Shown: piece after piece, positions 1-5,071 of the stretch
How positions within the stretch are numbered: position 1 is the first letter of the stretch
Layout: each line of letters begins with the position of its first letter
From: an uncultured Propionibacteriaceae bacterium
GTDB taxonomy: Bacteria > Actinomycetota > Actinomycetes > Propionibacteriales > Propionibacteriaceae
Direction of reading: 5' to 3'
Length of the DNA stretch: 7,100 bases
Assembly (NCBI GenBank): GCA_937965785.1
Contig: CALCKT010000041.1
Span: forward strand, 1 to 7,100
Program-made: the position numbers and the translations under genes
The notes under the pieces: model-generated
Databases searched by the model: none
The model's input: the letters and a program-made list of their open reading frames with translations, nothing else
Told to the model about the DNA's origin: nothing

Positions 1-76
1 ACGGCCTGGTGAGGTCCAGGACGGCTTCGTCGCGCAGGCTGCGATGGTTCCGCACAGAGAAACTGAGTAGCAGCAT
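1..76 (-). CDS. N-terminal fragment of a putative AAA/SMC-type ATPase (runs off the left edge)
   Basis: Only the first 25 codons are inside the window. They read MLLLSFSVRNHRSLRDEAVL followed by DLTRP. A short strand, then an N-x-R-S-[LF]-R-D-E segment and a second strand ending L-D-L, is the usual opening of RecF/SMC-like and OLD-like AAA ATPases, just before the Walker A loop. The Walker A motif itself would lie beyond the window. The ATG at 76-74 has an AGGA Shine-Dalgarno sequence at 87-84, seven bases upstream. A second ATG at 84-82 is in another frame and gives a cysteine-rich peptide that looks like nothing known. The gene diverges from the EXLDI gene at 431. The family call rests on 25 residues, so the role (DNA repair, defence or other) cannot be stated. 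Confidence 0.6.
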   Translation of the reverse strand, partial: MLLLSFSVRNHRSLRDEAVLDLTRP

Positions 77-394
77 AACGGCATCCTACGCCGGAACCAG
101 CTGTCGAGCGTAAAATTTACGCAGAACGCTCCTTTCAAGGCTATTCGCAGTTGGCCGCGGCGCCTTGACTGGCCAAGTGGAGTTGCCACGCCCGGGTGGG
201 TACCATGCAGCAGGATACGGGTTTGGCAGTGCTGGTTGTTGCGGTATCACACCCCGGCACCAAAGAACGTTCCACAGGTGGCGACCCCGCGGGAAGCCCT
301 CGCATGGGTCAATGAAGCACCCGCATGACAAGCCCCGGGGAGGGCGCGGGGCATGCACTGAGAGGACACGCCGCCATGAGCTTCAACACTCGGT
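77..394. other. Intergenic region between divergent genes, rich in inverted repeats
   Basis: I see no convincing gene in these ~320 bases. Short ORFs exist in several frames, but their translations are rich in Pro, Arg, Gly, Cys and His and resemble no family. The region holds an AT-rich perfect inverted repeat at 108-122, a wider repeat pair 106-111/126-131, and two interleaved inverted-repeat pairs between 136 and 176. A Shine-Dalgarno-like AGAGGA at 361-366 precedes an ATG at 376, but that frame quickly becomes arginine-rich and overlaps the EXLDI gene in another frame. The stretch probably holds promoters for both flanking genes. Confidence 0.5.
106..131. promoter_or_regulatory. AT-rich inverted repeat upstream of the ATPase gene, possible operator
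   Basis: GCGTAAA (108-114) and TTTACGC (116-122) are perfect 7-base arms around one central base. A second pair, GAGCGT (106-111) and ACGCTC (126-131), surrounds and partly overlaps it. It is one of the few AT-rich spots in the region. It lies 30-55 bases upstream of the minus-strand ATG at 76, where a promoter or repressor site is expected. A TTGAAA (-35-like) reads on the minus strand at 138-133, with TTTTAC near 115-110 as a weak -10. The repeat is seen directly; operator function is inferred. Confidence 0.35.
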
Positions 395-423
395 TTGCCC
401 TCACCGACCAATATGCGCATACT
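395..423 (+). promoter_or_regulatory. Predicted promoter with palindromic operator for a leaderless EXLDI transcript
   Basis: TTGCCC at 395-400 (4/6 to the -35 consensus) and CATACT at 418-423 (4/6 to the -10 consensus) are separated by 17 bases. This predicts a transcription start at about 430-431, exactly at the ATG chosen for the gene. The perfect 10-base palindrome TATGCGCATA occupies 412-421 and overlaps the -10, a typical place for a repressor site. No Shine-Dalgarno sequence precedes 431, which fits a leaderless message. The promoter and operator are inferred from sequence only. Confidence 0.4.
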
Positions 424-430
424 TATATTC

Positions 431-952
431 ATGCCCAGCAAGAACGTGTACGTCGCCGAGTCCGACCTGCCCATGTTCGAGCGGGCATCTCACCTGGCCG
501 GTGGGATGTCGGCCGCCGTCGCCGCGGGTTTGAGGCTGTACCTGGCGCAGCATGAGAAGAACCGGGAAGGAGCGGGCATGGAAACCATTGAACTCAAGGT
601 GGACGACGGTGGCGTCGTGAGAACGAAACGCTTCTCCGGTCGGCTCTTGCTCCGCCGGAAGCAGAACGAGGGACTGCGCACACGCACCTTCAGCGTCTAC
701 GCCACGGCGCGTGGGCAGTATGCCGTGCACACACGCGACGAGCCGGACTGGTCCAGGATGTCCGCCGAGGACGACAACTCCCCCCTGTGGGAGAACCAGG
801 AAACCTGGGAAGGCGAGTGGTGGAACACGAAACACCGTGAGCTGCACGTCTTCCGGGACATCACCGGAATGCGCGGCGAGATGCCTGACTACCTGATCGA
901 CGAGATCGAGCGAGCGGAATCCCAACCCATGGTCGAGGATCTGGACATCTGA
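431..952 (+). CDS. EXLDI-family protein (function unknown)
   Basis: This 173-residue protein ends in V-E-D-L-D-I, the C-terminal E-x-L-D-I signature that names the EXLDI family. It opens M-P-S-K-N-V-Y-V, as I recall for other members. Residues 4-40 form a short strand followed by two helices (SDLPMFERASHLAGG, then SAAVAAGLRLYLAQ), like a ribbon-helix-helix DNA-binding fold. Residues 50-140 look like a beta-rich domain with charged and aromatic residues (a W-rich stretch lies around 127-131), followed by helical segment MPDYLIDEIE. No signal peptide or membrane segment is visible. I chose the ATG at 431 over the TTG at 395 and ATG at 413 because it gives the family-like N terminus and fits a leaderless promoter. 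The biochemical role of the family is not known to me. It is convergent with cobA, with 37 bases between the stop codons. Confidence 0.8.
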   Translation: MPSKNVYVAESDLPMFERASHLAGGMSAAVAAGLRLYLAQHEKNREGAGMETIELKVDDGGVVRTKRFSGRLLLRRKQNEGLRTRTFSVYATARGQYAVHTRDEPDWSRMSAEDDNSPLWENQETWEGEWWNTKHRELHVFRDITGMRGEMPDYLIDEIERAESQPMVEDLDI

Positions 953-989
953 CCGGCTGTACCGACCGGAGACGGCCTCGGCGCGTTCC

Positions 990-1715
990 TCAGGCCCCGA
1001 GACCCGCGACCTCCCCGATGATCGTGACGGCCGGGGGACGCACTGCCTCCGCCTTCGCGATCTCCGCGATCTCACCGACGGTGGAGCGCAGCACCCGCAT
1101 CTGGGGCAGGCCGGCGTTCTCCACCATGGCCGACGGGGTTTGCGGATCCAGGCCGGCCTCGATCAGGCGTTCGGTGATCCGGGGCAGGTGGAGCACCCCC
1201 ATCATGATCACGAGGGTCATACCGGAACCGGCCAGGCGATCCCAGTCGATGTCGCAGCGTTCGTCGCCCGGGGGAACGTGTCCGCTGACCACGGTGTAGC
1301 CCTGCGTGATGCCGCGTTGGGTGACCGGGATCCCCGCCAGCCCGGCACCGGCGATGGACGAGGAGACACCGGGCACGTAGCTGACGGGAACGCCCGCGGC
1401 GACACAGGCCAGCCATTCCTCGTAGCCGCGTCCGAAGACGAACGGATCGCCGCCCTTGAAGCGCACCACGACCCTGCCCGCCAGGGCCTGCTCGACGAGG
1501 ATCTCGTTGATCCTTTCCTGCGGGGTGAACTCGCCGCGCGGAATCTTCCCGACGGGAATGATCTCCGCATTCTTCCCGGCCTCGGCCAGGAGGGCCTCCG
1601 GGACCAACCGGTCGGTGACGATCACATCGGCGTCGCGCAGGGCCTTCAACCCGGCAACCGTGATCAGGTCCGGATCGCCCGGACCGGCACCAACGAGAAC
1701 GACACGACCGCTCAT
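990..1715 (-). CDS. cobA: Uroporphyrinogen-III C-methyltransferase (SUMT)
   Basis: This 241-residue cytoplasmic enzyme transfers two methyl groups from S-adenosylmethionine to C2 and C7 of uroporphyrinogen III. The product is precorrin-2, the branch point toward cobalamin and siroheme. The tetrapyrrole-methylase signatures are present: VGAGPGDPDLIT at residues 8-19, RFKGGDPFVFGRGYEE at 85-100, GVSSSIAGAGLAGIPVT near 116-132 and VVSGH at 142-146. The segment after IPVT reads QRG, where I would expect HRG in many actinobacterial homologues. The length fits a single-domain SUMT with no fused uroporphyrinogen-III synthase or siroheme-synthase domain. Its ATG overlaps the cobB-cobC stop as ATGA (4 bases), so translation is probably coupled. 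It is the last gene of the riboswitch-controlled minus-strand operon. Confidence 0.95.
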   Translation of the reverse strand: MSGRVVLVGAGPGDPDLITVAGLKALRDADVIVTDRLVPEALLAEAGKNAEIIPVGKIPRGEFTPQERINEILVEQALAGRVVVRFKGGDPFVFGRGYEEWLACVAAGVPVSYVPGVSSSIAGAGLAGIPVTQRGITQGYTVVSGHVPPGDERCDIDWDRLAGSGMTLVIMMGVLHLPRITERLIEAGLDPQTPSAMVENAGLPQMRVLRSTVGEIAEIAKAEAVRPPAVTIIGEVAGLGA

Positions 1716-4123
1716 TCCATCTCCTTGCCCAGCGCGTCGATCAAACGGGCCCGAAGCCCGGGTTCAGGAACGCGCACCCTGAACCATTCAGAATCCAGCC
1801 CCGGGAAGGTATCACCTCGACGCACCCCGAGCCCACACGCCCTCAATTTCTCACGCAGCCCGGCCGGTCCCCGGACCAGCAGGAACGGGGCATCGGAATC
1901 GACGACGTGCAACCCCAGGGCCCGCAGATCCGCGGTCAGGGCGTCACGGTCATCCCGGAGTTCTTCCTGCCAGCGTTGCGTCTCGGAGCGCGCCCTGTCG
2001 GAGCAGACCGCGCGGATGGCCGCCAGCGCGGGACTCGATACCGCCCAGGGAGTTTGAATCCGCCGGAGAGCCGCGATCAGGGTGGGATCGCCGATGACGT
2101 AGCCGACCCGCAGCCCCGCCAGCCCCCAGGTCTTGGTGAGCGAGCGCAGCACGAGCACCCCGGTCAGGTCACCACCGAGCAGCGACTGCGACTCCCCCGG
2201 CACCGCGTCCATGAACGCCTCGTCGACCACCACCACCCGGCCCGGCCTGATCAGCCGCCTGATCTGATCGGCGGGATGCAGCACCCCGGTCGGGTTGGTC
2301 GGGTTCCCGACGAACACCAGATCGGCCGCCTCCGGGACCCGTTCCACATCCAGCCGGAATCCGTCCTCCGGCCAGAGCAGTACCCGTTGCGGCACCACCC
2401 CCGCGGCTCGAAGCGCGGCCTCGGGTTCGGTGAACTGCGGATGGATCACCGCGGGATGCCGGTGCCGCAACCCGCGGGCGACGAGGGTGAACGCCTCCGC
2501 CACCCCGGCGACGGGCAGCACGCAACCCGGTTCGGTCCCGTGCCATGCGGCGAGCACGTCGATGGTCTCCCCTGTTTTCGGGTAGGGAGCCAGTTCCACG
2601 GCCCCGAGCTCCGTCAGCAGCCACTGCGGAGGGGACGTCAGACGGACGTTCACGGCCAGGTTCTCGATGCCGTCCGCGAGTTCCGCATCGCCGTGGTGGT
2701 CCAGGTCGAAGTCCCCCGGGGATGCGGCACTGCGCGGCACGATTCCCGCACCTGCTGCGGGGTCCGGCCGGTGGGCGTGGACCGCATCGGCGAACCTCTG
2801 GGCCAGCTGGGGATGCCCGGCCCAGTGAACGTGCAGATAGGAGGCGTGCACATTGCCCCGGGTCCAGCCGTCGGTCCTGGGCCCGTCGGGGGTCTCCCAG
2901 GCCCAACCGGGTTCGCTGCCGGGCGGGAACTGGGTCGTGGTGCGGTGGAACTCGTGTCCGGTGATCTCCTCTCCGGACCGCGCGTAGAAACCGTCCCGGG
3001 TCGTAGTGGCTCTCCGGTACCCGAGGGTCAGTCGCGGACCCATGGCCGCCACCCCGGGAATCGCCCCGACCATGCCGGTGGCGTCGACGCTGCCGGACAG
3101 GTACAGCATCCCGGCGCACTCCGCCACCACCGGCCCCCCGGAGGCCACGAAGTCCGCGATCTCCCGACGCAGATCGGCCCGTGAGGCCAGGGCTGCCGCG
3201 TGAACCTCGGGAAACCCTCCCCCCAGGTAGATGCCCGCGGTGTTCTCCGGCAGCCGGTCGTCGACGGCGGGGTCGAAAACCTGCACCCGGCAGCCCGCGG
3301 CCTCGAGCAGTTCCACGGTCTCCGGGTAGCGGAACGTGAAGGCCCTGCCACCCGCGACCGCAACCACGGGCCTGCGTTCGCTCGGGGGGGTGACCTCAGC
3401 AGCCGGGTTCCATGCGGTGGCGTCCAGTTCCGGGGCGGACCGCGCCACCGCGATCAGCGCATCCAAGTTGATGTGCGCGCCGACCTGGGAGGCCAGCCGT
3501 TCCATGGTCGCGTTCGCATCGGCCCGTTCCTCCACGGGAACCAGTCCGAGGTGCCGCGAGGGCGCTTCGATGGAGGTGTCTCGGGGCAGTACCCCGAGGA
3601 TCGGCAGCCCCGTTCTTTCAAGGGCGGACAGCACCTCGTCGCGGTGCCTCGGAGAGGCCACCTTGTTGACGATCACCCCCGCGAAGTTCAGCGCGGGGTC
3701 GTAGTGGGTCAGACCGAGCGCGACCGCGGCGACGGAACGCGAGGTGTGGGAGGCGTCCAGGCACAGCACTATCGGGGCATCGACGAGTGTGGCGACATGC
3801 GCCGTCGATCCGAAACCGCGGGTGCCGAGCTGCCCGTCGAACAGGCCCATCACGCCCTCGATCACGGAGATCTCGGCTCCCCGGGCGCCGTGGGCCAGCA
3901 GGGGCACCACCCGCTGCTCCCCCACCAGGAACGGATCCAGGTTGCGCCCCACCCGTCCCGAGGCGAGCGCGTGGTAACCCGGGTCGATGAAATCGGGACC
4001 CACCTTGAAACCCTGGACCGCCGTCCCGCGGGCGGCCAGCGCCGCGATGATCCCGGTCGTGATGGTGGTCTTGCCCTGCCCCGACGCCGGAGCGGCCACG
4101 ACGAAACGGGGAAGGCTCACCAT
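1712..4123 (-). CDS. cobB-cobC: Fusion of cobyrinate a,c-diamide synthase (CobB/CbiA) and a CobC-like PLP-dependent threonine-phosphate decarboxylase
   Basis: One uninterrupted 803-residue frame encodes two cobalamin enzymes. Residues 1 to ~455 are CobB/CbiA, which uses glutamine and ATP to amidate the a and c side chains of cobyrinate or hydrogenobyrinate. Visible marks are the P-loop APASGQGKTT (11-20), VGPDFIDPGYH (41-51), GGGFPE (301-306), the glutaminase nucleophile C336 in ECAGM, and SYLHVHW (428-434), which carries the candidate partner histidine. Residues ~470-803 are a fold-type-I PLP enzyme of the CobC/CobD type: HHGD (476-479), NPTNPTG (607-613), DEAF (634-637), the Schiff-base K664 in SLTKTWGLAGLRVGY, and R782/R784. 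This half probably makes (R)-1-aminopropan-2-ol phosphate. I chose ATG 4123 because a GAGGGGG Shine-Dalgarno precedes it and the P-loop follows 11 codons later. A GTG at 4120 is the alternative. The start overlaps the end of cobO by 7 bases. Confidence is high for both domains. Confidence 0.93.
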   Translation of the reverse strand: MVSLPRFVVAAPASGQGKTTITTGIIAALAARGTAVQGFKVGPDFIDPGYHALASGRVGRNLDPFLVGEQRVVPLLAHGARGAEISVIEGVMGLFDGQLGTRGFGSTAHVATLVDAPIVLCLDASHTSRSVAAVALGLTHYDPALNFAGVIVNKVASPRHRDEVLSALERTGLPILGVLPRDTSIEAPSRHLGLVPVEERADANATMERLASQVGAHINLDALIAVARSAPELDATAWNPAAEVTPPSERRPVVAVAGGRAFTFRYPETVELLEAAGCRVQVFDPAVDDRLPENTAGIYLGGGFPEVHAAALASRADLRREIADFVASGGPVVAECAGMLYLSGSVDATGMVGAIPGVAAMGPRLTLGYRRATTTRDGFYARSGEEITGHEFHRTTTQFPPGSEPGWAWETPDGPRTDGWTRGNVHASYLHVHWAGHPQLAQRFADAVHAHRPDPAAGAGIVPRSAASPGDFDLDHHGDAELADGIENLAVNVRLTSPPQWLLTELGAVELAPYPKTGETIDVLAAWHGTEPGCVLPVAGVAEAFTLVARGLRHRHPAVIHPQFTEPEAALRAAGVVPQRVLLWPEDGFRLDVERVPEAADLVFVGNPTNPTGVLHPADQIRRLIRPGRVVVVDEAFMDAVPGESQSLLGGDLTGVLVLRSLTKTWGLAGLRVGYVIGDPTLIAALRRIQTPWAVSSPALAAIRAVCSDRARSETQRWQEELRDDRDALTADLRALGLHVVDSDAPFLLVRGPAGLREKLRACGLGVRRGDTFPGLDSEWFRVRVPEPGLRARLIDALGKEME

Positions 4124-4728
4124 TCGATCCCCCTCTGGCCCTTCTGACCCTCGTCGAAGGGGTGTTTGATCTTGGTCATGTTCGTGACCAGGTTCGCCAC
4201 TTCCAGGACCGGTTCGGGGCAGCGGCGTCCAGTGATGACGATGTGCTGGAACCCGGGCCGGTTCGTCAGGGTCTCCACCACCTCGTCGACGTCGATCCAG
4301 CCCCATTCCATCGGGTAGGTGAACTCGTCGAGGACGTAGAGCCCGTGGGTCTGCTCCGCCAGTCGGCGTTTCACCTCCCCCCAGCCGTCACGGGCGGCCC
4401 GGGCGGGATCATCCTCGGAGGTCTTTCGAGCCCAGGACCATCCGGACCCCATCTTGTGCCATTCGACGGCACCTCCCTGGCCGGTTTCCTCGTGCAACTT
4501 CCCCAGGGCCTCGAAGGCGGCCTGTTCGCCGATCCGCCACTTCGCCGACTTCACGAACTGGAAGACCCCAATACTCCATCCCTGGTTCCAGCCGCGCAGC
4601 GCCAGCCCGAAGGCCGCCGTGGACTTTCCCTTTCCCTCGCCCTGGTTGACGATCACCATGGGCCGGTTCCTGCGCTGCTTGGTGGTAAGCCCGTCGTCGG
4701 GCACGGTTTCCGGGTTTCCCTGGGCCAT
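4117..4728 (-). CDS. cobO: Cob(I)yrinic acid a,c-diamide adenosyltransferase
   Basis: This 203-residue enzyme of the CobO/BtuR/CobA(Salmonella) family moves the 5'-deoxyadenosyl group of ATP onto the reduced cobalt of the corrinoid. It forms the Co-C bond of adenosylcobalamin. The P-loop GEGKGKST (30-37) is the family's characteristic ATP site. VLDEFTYPMEWGWI (132-145), ITGRRCPEPVLEVANLVT (165-182) and the C-terminal KHPFDEGQKGQRGIEW (188-203) are also family marks. The length is normal. The ATG at 4728 has a strong AGGAGGT Shine-Dalgarno sequence six bases upstream. That sequence is encoded by the last codons of the preceding small ORF, whose TGA shares one base with this ATG. The gene is the first full enzyme downstream of the riboswitch. 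Confidence 0.95.
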   Translation of the reverse strand: MAQGNPETVPDDGLTTKQRRNRPMVIVNQGEGKGKSTAAFGLALRGWNQGWSIGVFQFVKSAKWRIGEQAAFEALGKLHEETGQGGAVEWHKMGSGWSWARKTSEDDPARAARDGWGEVKRRLAEQTHGLYVLDEFTYPMEWGWIDVDEVVETLTNRPGFQHIVITGRRCPEPVLEVANLVTNMTKIKHPFDEGQKGQRGIEW

Positions 4729-4901
4729 CAGGCCACCTCCTCGGTCTGTCGGCTGCGGCGAACCGCATCGGTGAGAGCCTGAACCAGGCTGGGTTTCTCA
4801 CCTCGCGTGAAGGTGCCGCCGACCGCTGGGAAATTGCTGGCCGGGCTCAGGGCATGCGCCATGTCCTCGGCACCGAATGCCGCGGTGAATGGGAGCTTCA
4901 T
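4728..4901 (-). CDS. 57-residue small ORF resembling a truncated ChlI-type chelatase N terminus
   Basis: The ORF runs from ATG 4901 to TGA 4728, which overlaps the cobO start as TGATG. Its protein begins MKLPFTAAFGAEDMAHAL. It continues with PAVGG (25-29), TFTRGEKPS (30-38) and LVQALTDAV. This follows the opening of ChlI/BchI and related putative cobaltochelatase ATPases: PFSA-x-x-G-x-[DE] ... AL ... P-x-[IV]GG ... RGEKGTAKST ... V-x-AL. The Walker A part (GTAKST) is missing; only GEK-PS remains. About 75% of its codons end in G or C, lower than its neighbours but coding-like. The only Shine-Dalgarno-like run, AGGAAGG, lies about 14 bases upstream, which is far. It may be the residue of a deleted chelatase gene kept for translational coupling to cobO, a real small protein, or a fortuitous frame over regulatory RNA. 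The resemblance is from memory of the family, not an alignment. Confidence 0.5.
   Translation of the reverse strand: MKLPFTAAFGAEDMAHALSPASNFPAVGGTFTRGEKPSLVQALTDAVRRSRQTEEVA
4770..4802 (-). promoter_or_regulatory. Strong interrupted hairpin upstream of cobO
   Basis: Read on the plus strand: GGTGAG (4770-4775), AGCCTG (4776-4781), loop AAC, CAGGCT (4785-4790), six unpaired bases GGGTTT, CTCACC (4797-4802). This gives 12 perfect base pairs closed by a triloop, with one six-base one-sided bulge. In the operon RNA (minus strand) it ends about 30 bases before the cobO Shine-Dalgarno sequence and is not followed by a U-run, so it is not a classical terminator. It lies inside the small ORF, at the point where the Walker A motif would have been. 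It could be part of the riboswitch expression platform, a processing site, or a hairpin left by a deletion. Confidence 0.5.
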
Positions 4902-4929
4902 GTGATTGGGGTATGCCTTCCTGTGGGTC

Positions 4930-5055
4930 CGCGCCCACGTCGCAGTTGGCTGGGTCGATGGCCTGGCTCACCCTCACCATGGGGTTCACAGTGGCGGGAC
5001 CGCTGCGGATTCTCACCGCATTCCGCGCCCAGCGGCCCCATTGTTCCACAATCTG
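4930..5055 (-). promoter_or_regulatory. Cobalamin riboswitch (adenosylcobalamin-type leader) of the cobO-cobB/C-cobA operon
   Basis: On the minus strand the conserved cobalamin-riboswitch core appears in order. First comes GCGGAATGCGGTGAGAATCC (5025-5006), matching the G-G-A-A...GGTG-x-x-A-x-TCC part. It is followed by GCGGTCCCGCCACTGTGA (5003-4986), the near-invariant B12-box core. A purine-rich GAGGGTGAGCCAGG lies at 4975-4962, where AGTCAGG is usual. The GTGGG/CCCAC hairpin at 4938-4923 follows and may be the expression platform. Cobalamin binding to such leaders normally lowers expression of the downstream biosynthetic genes, giving feedback control. The outer limits are approximate. The promoter must lie upstream, probably over the start of cobL on the opposite strand, and I could not pick one out. 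Confidence 0.88.
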
Positions 5056-5071
5056 GATAAGCTCTCTCATC

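Noticed and set aside
205..315. Small plus-strand ORF of 36 codons with a hydrophobic stretch near its start
   Set aside because: There is no ribosome-binding site, promoter or recognisable product, and it is short enough to be chance.
325..555. Plus-strand ORF with AGAGGA before an ATG at 376
   Set aside because: It overlaps the EXLDI gene in another frame and turns Arg-rich without any family resemblance; at most a decayed start.
974..996. GGCCT/AGGCC hairpin at the convergent ends of the EXLDI gene and cobA
   Set aside because: Only five base pairs with a 13-base loop and no T-run on either strand; too weak to call a terminator.
1140..4147. Long plus-strand open frames opposite cobA, cobB/C and cobO (for example 1140-2057, 1907-3184, 3200-4147)
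   Set aside because: They mirror the minus-strand enzymes, whose motifs and overlaps are unmistakable. Their translations are rich in Arg, Pro, Gly and His with no recognisable family.
4124..4306. N-terminal 61-codon extension of the cobB-cobC frame
   Set aside because: It lies wholly inside cobO, reads as low-complexity Arg/Pro/His sequence, and the ATG at 4123 has a good ribosome-binding site and places the P-loop correctly.
4889..5071. Upstream extension of cobL to an ATG at 4889
   Set aside because: The extension crosses the riboswitch region and shows no CbiE-like sequence. The GTG at 5072 gives the family-like N terminus.
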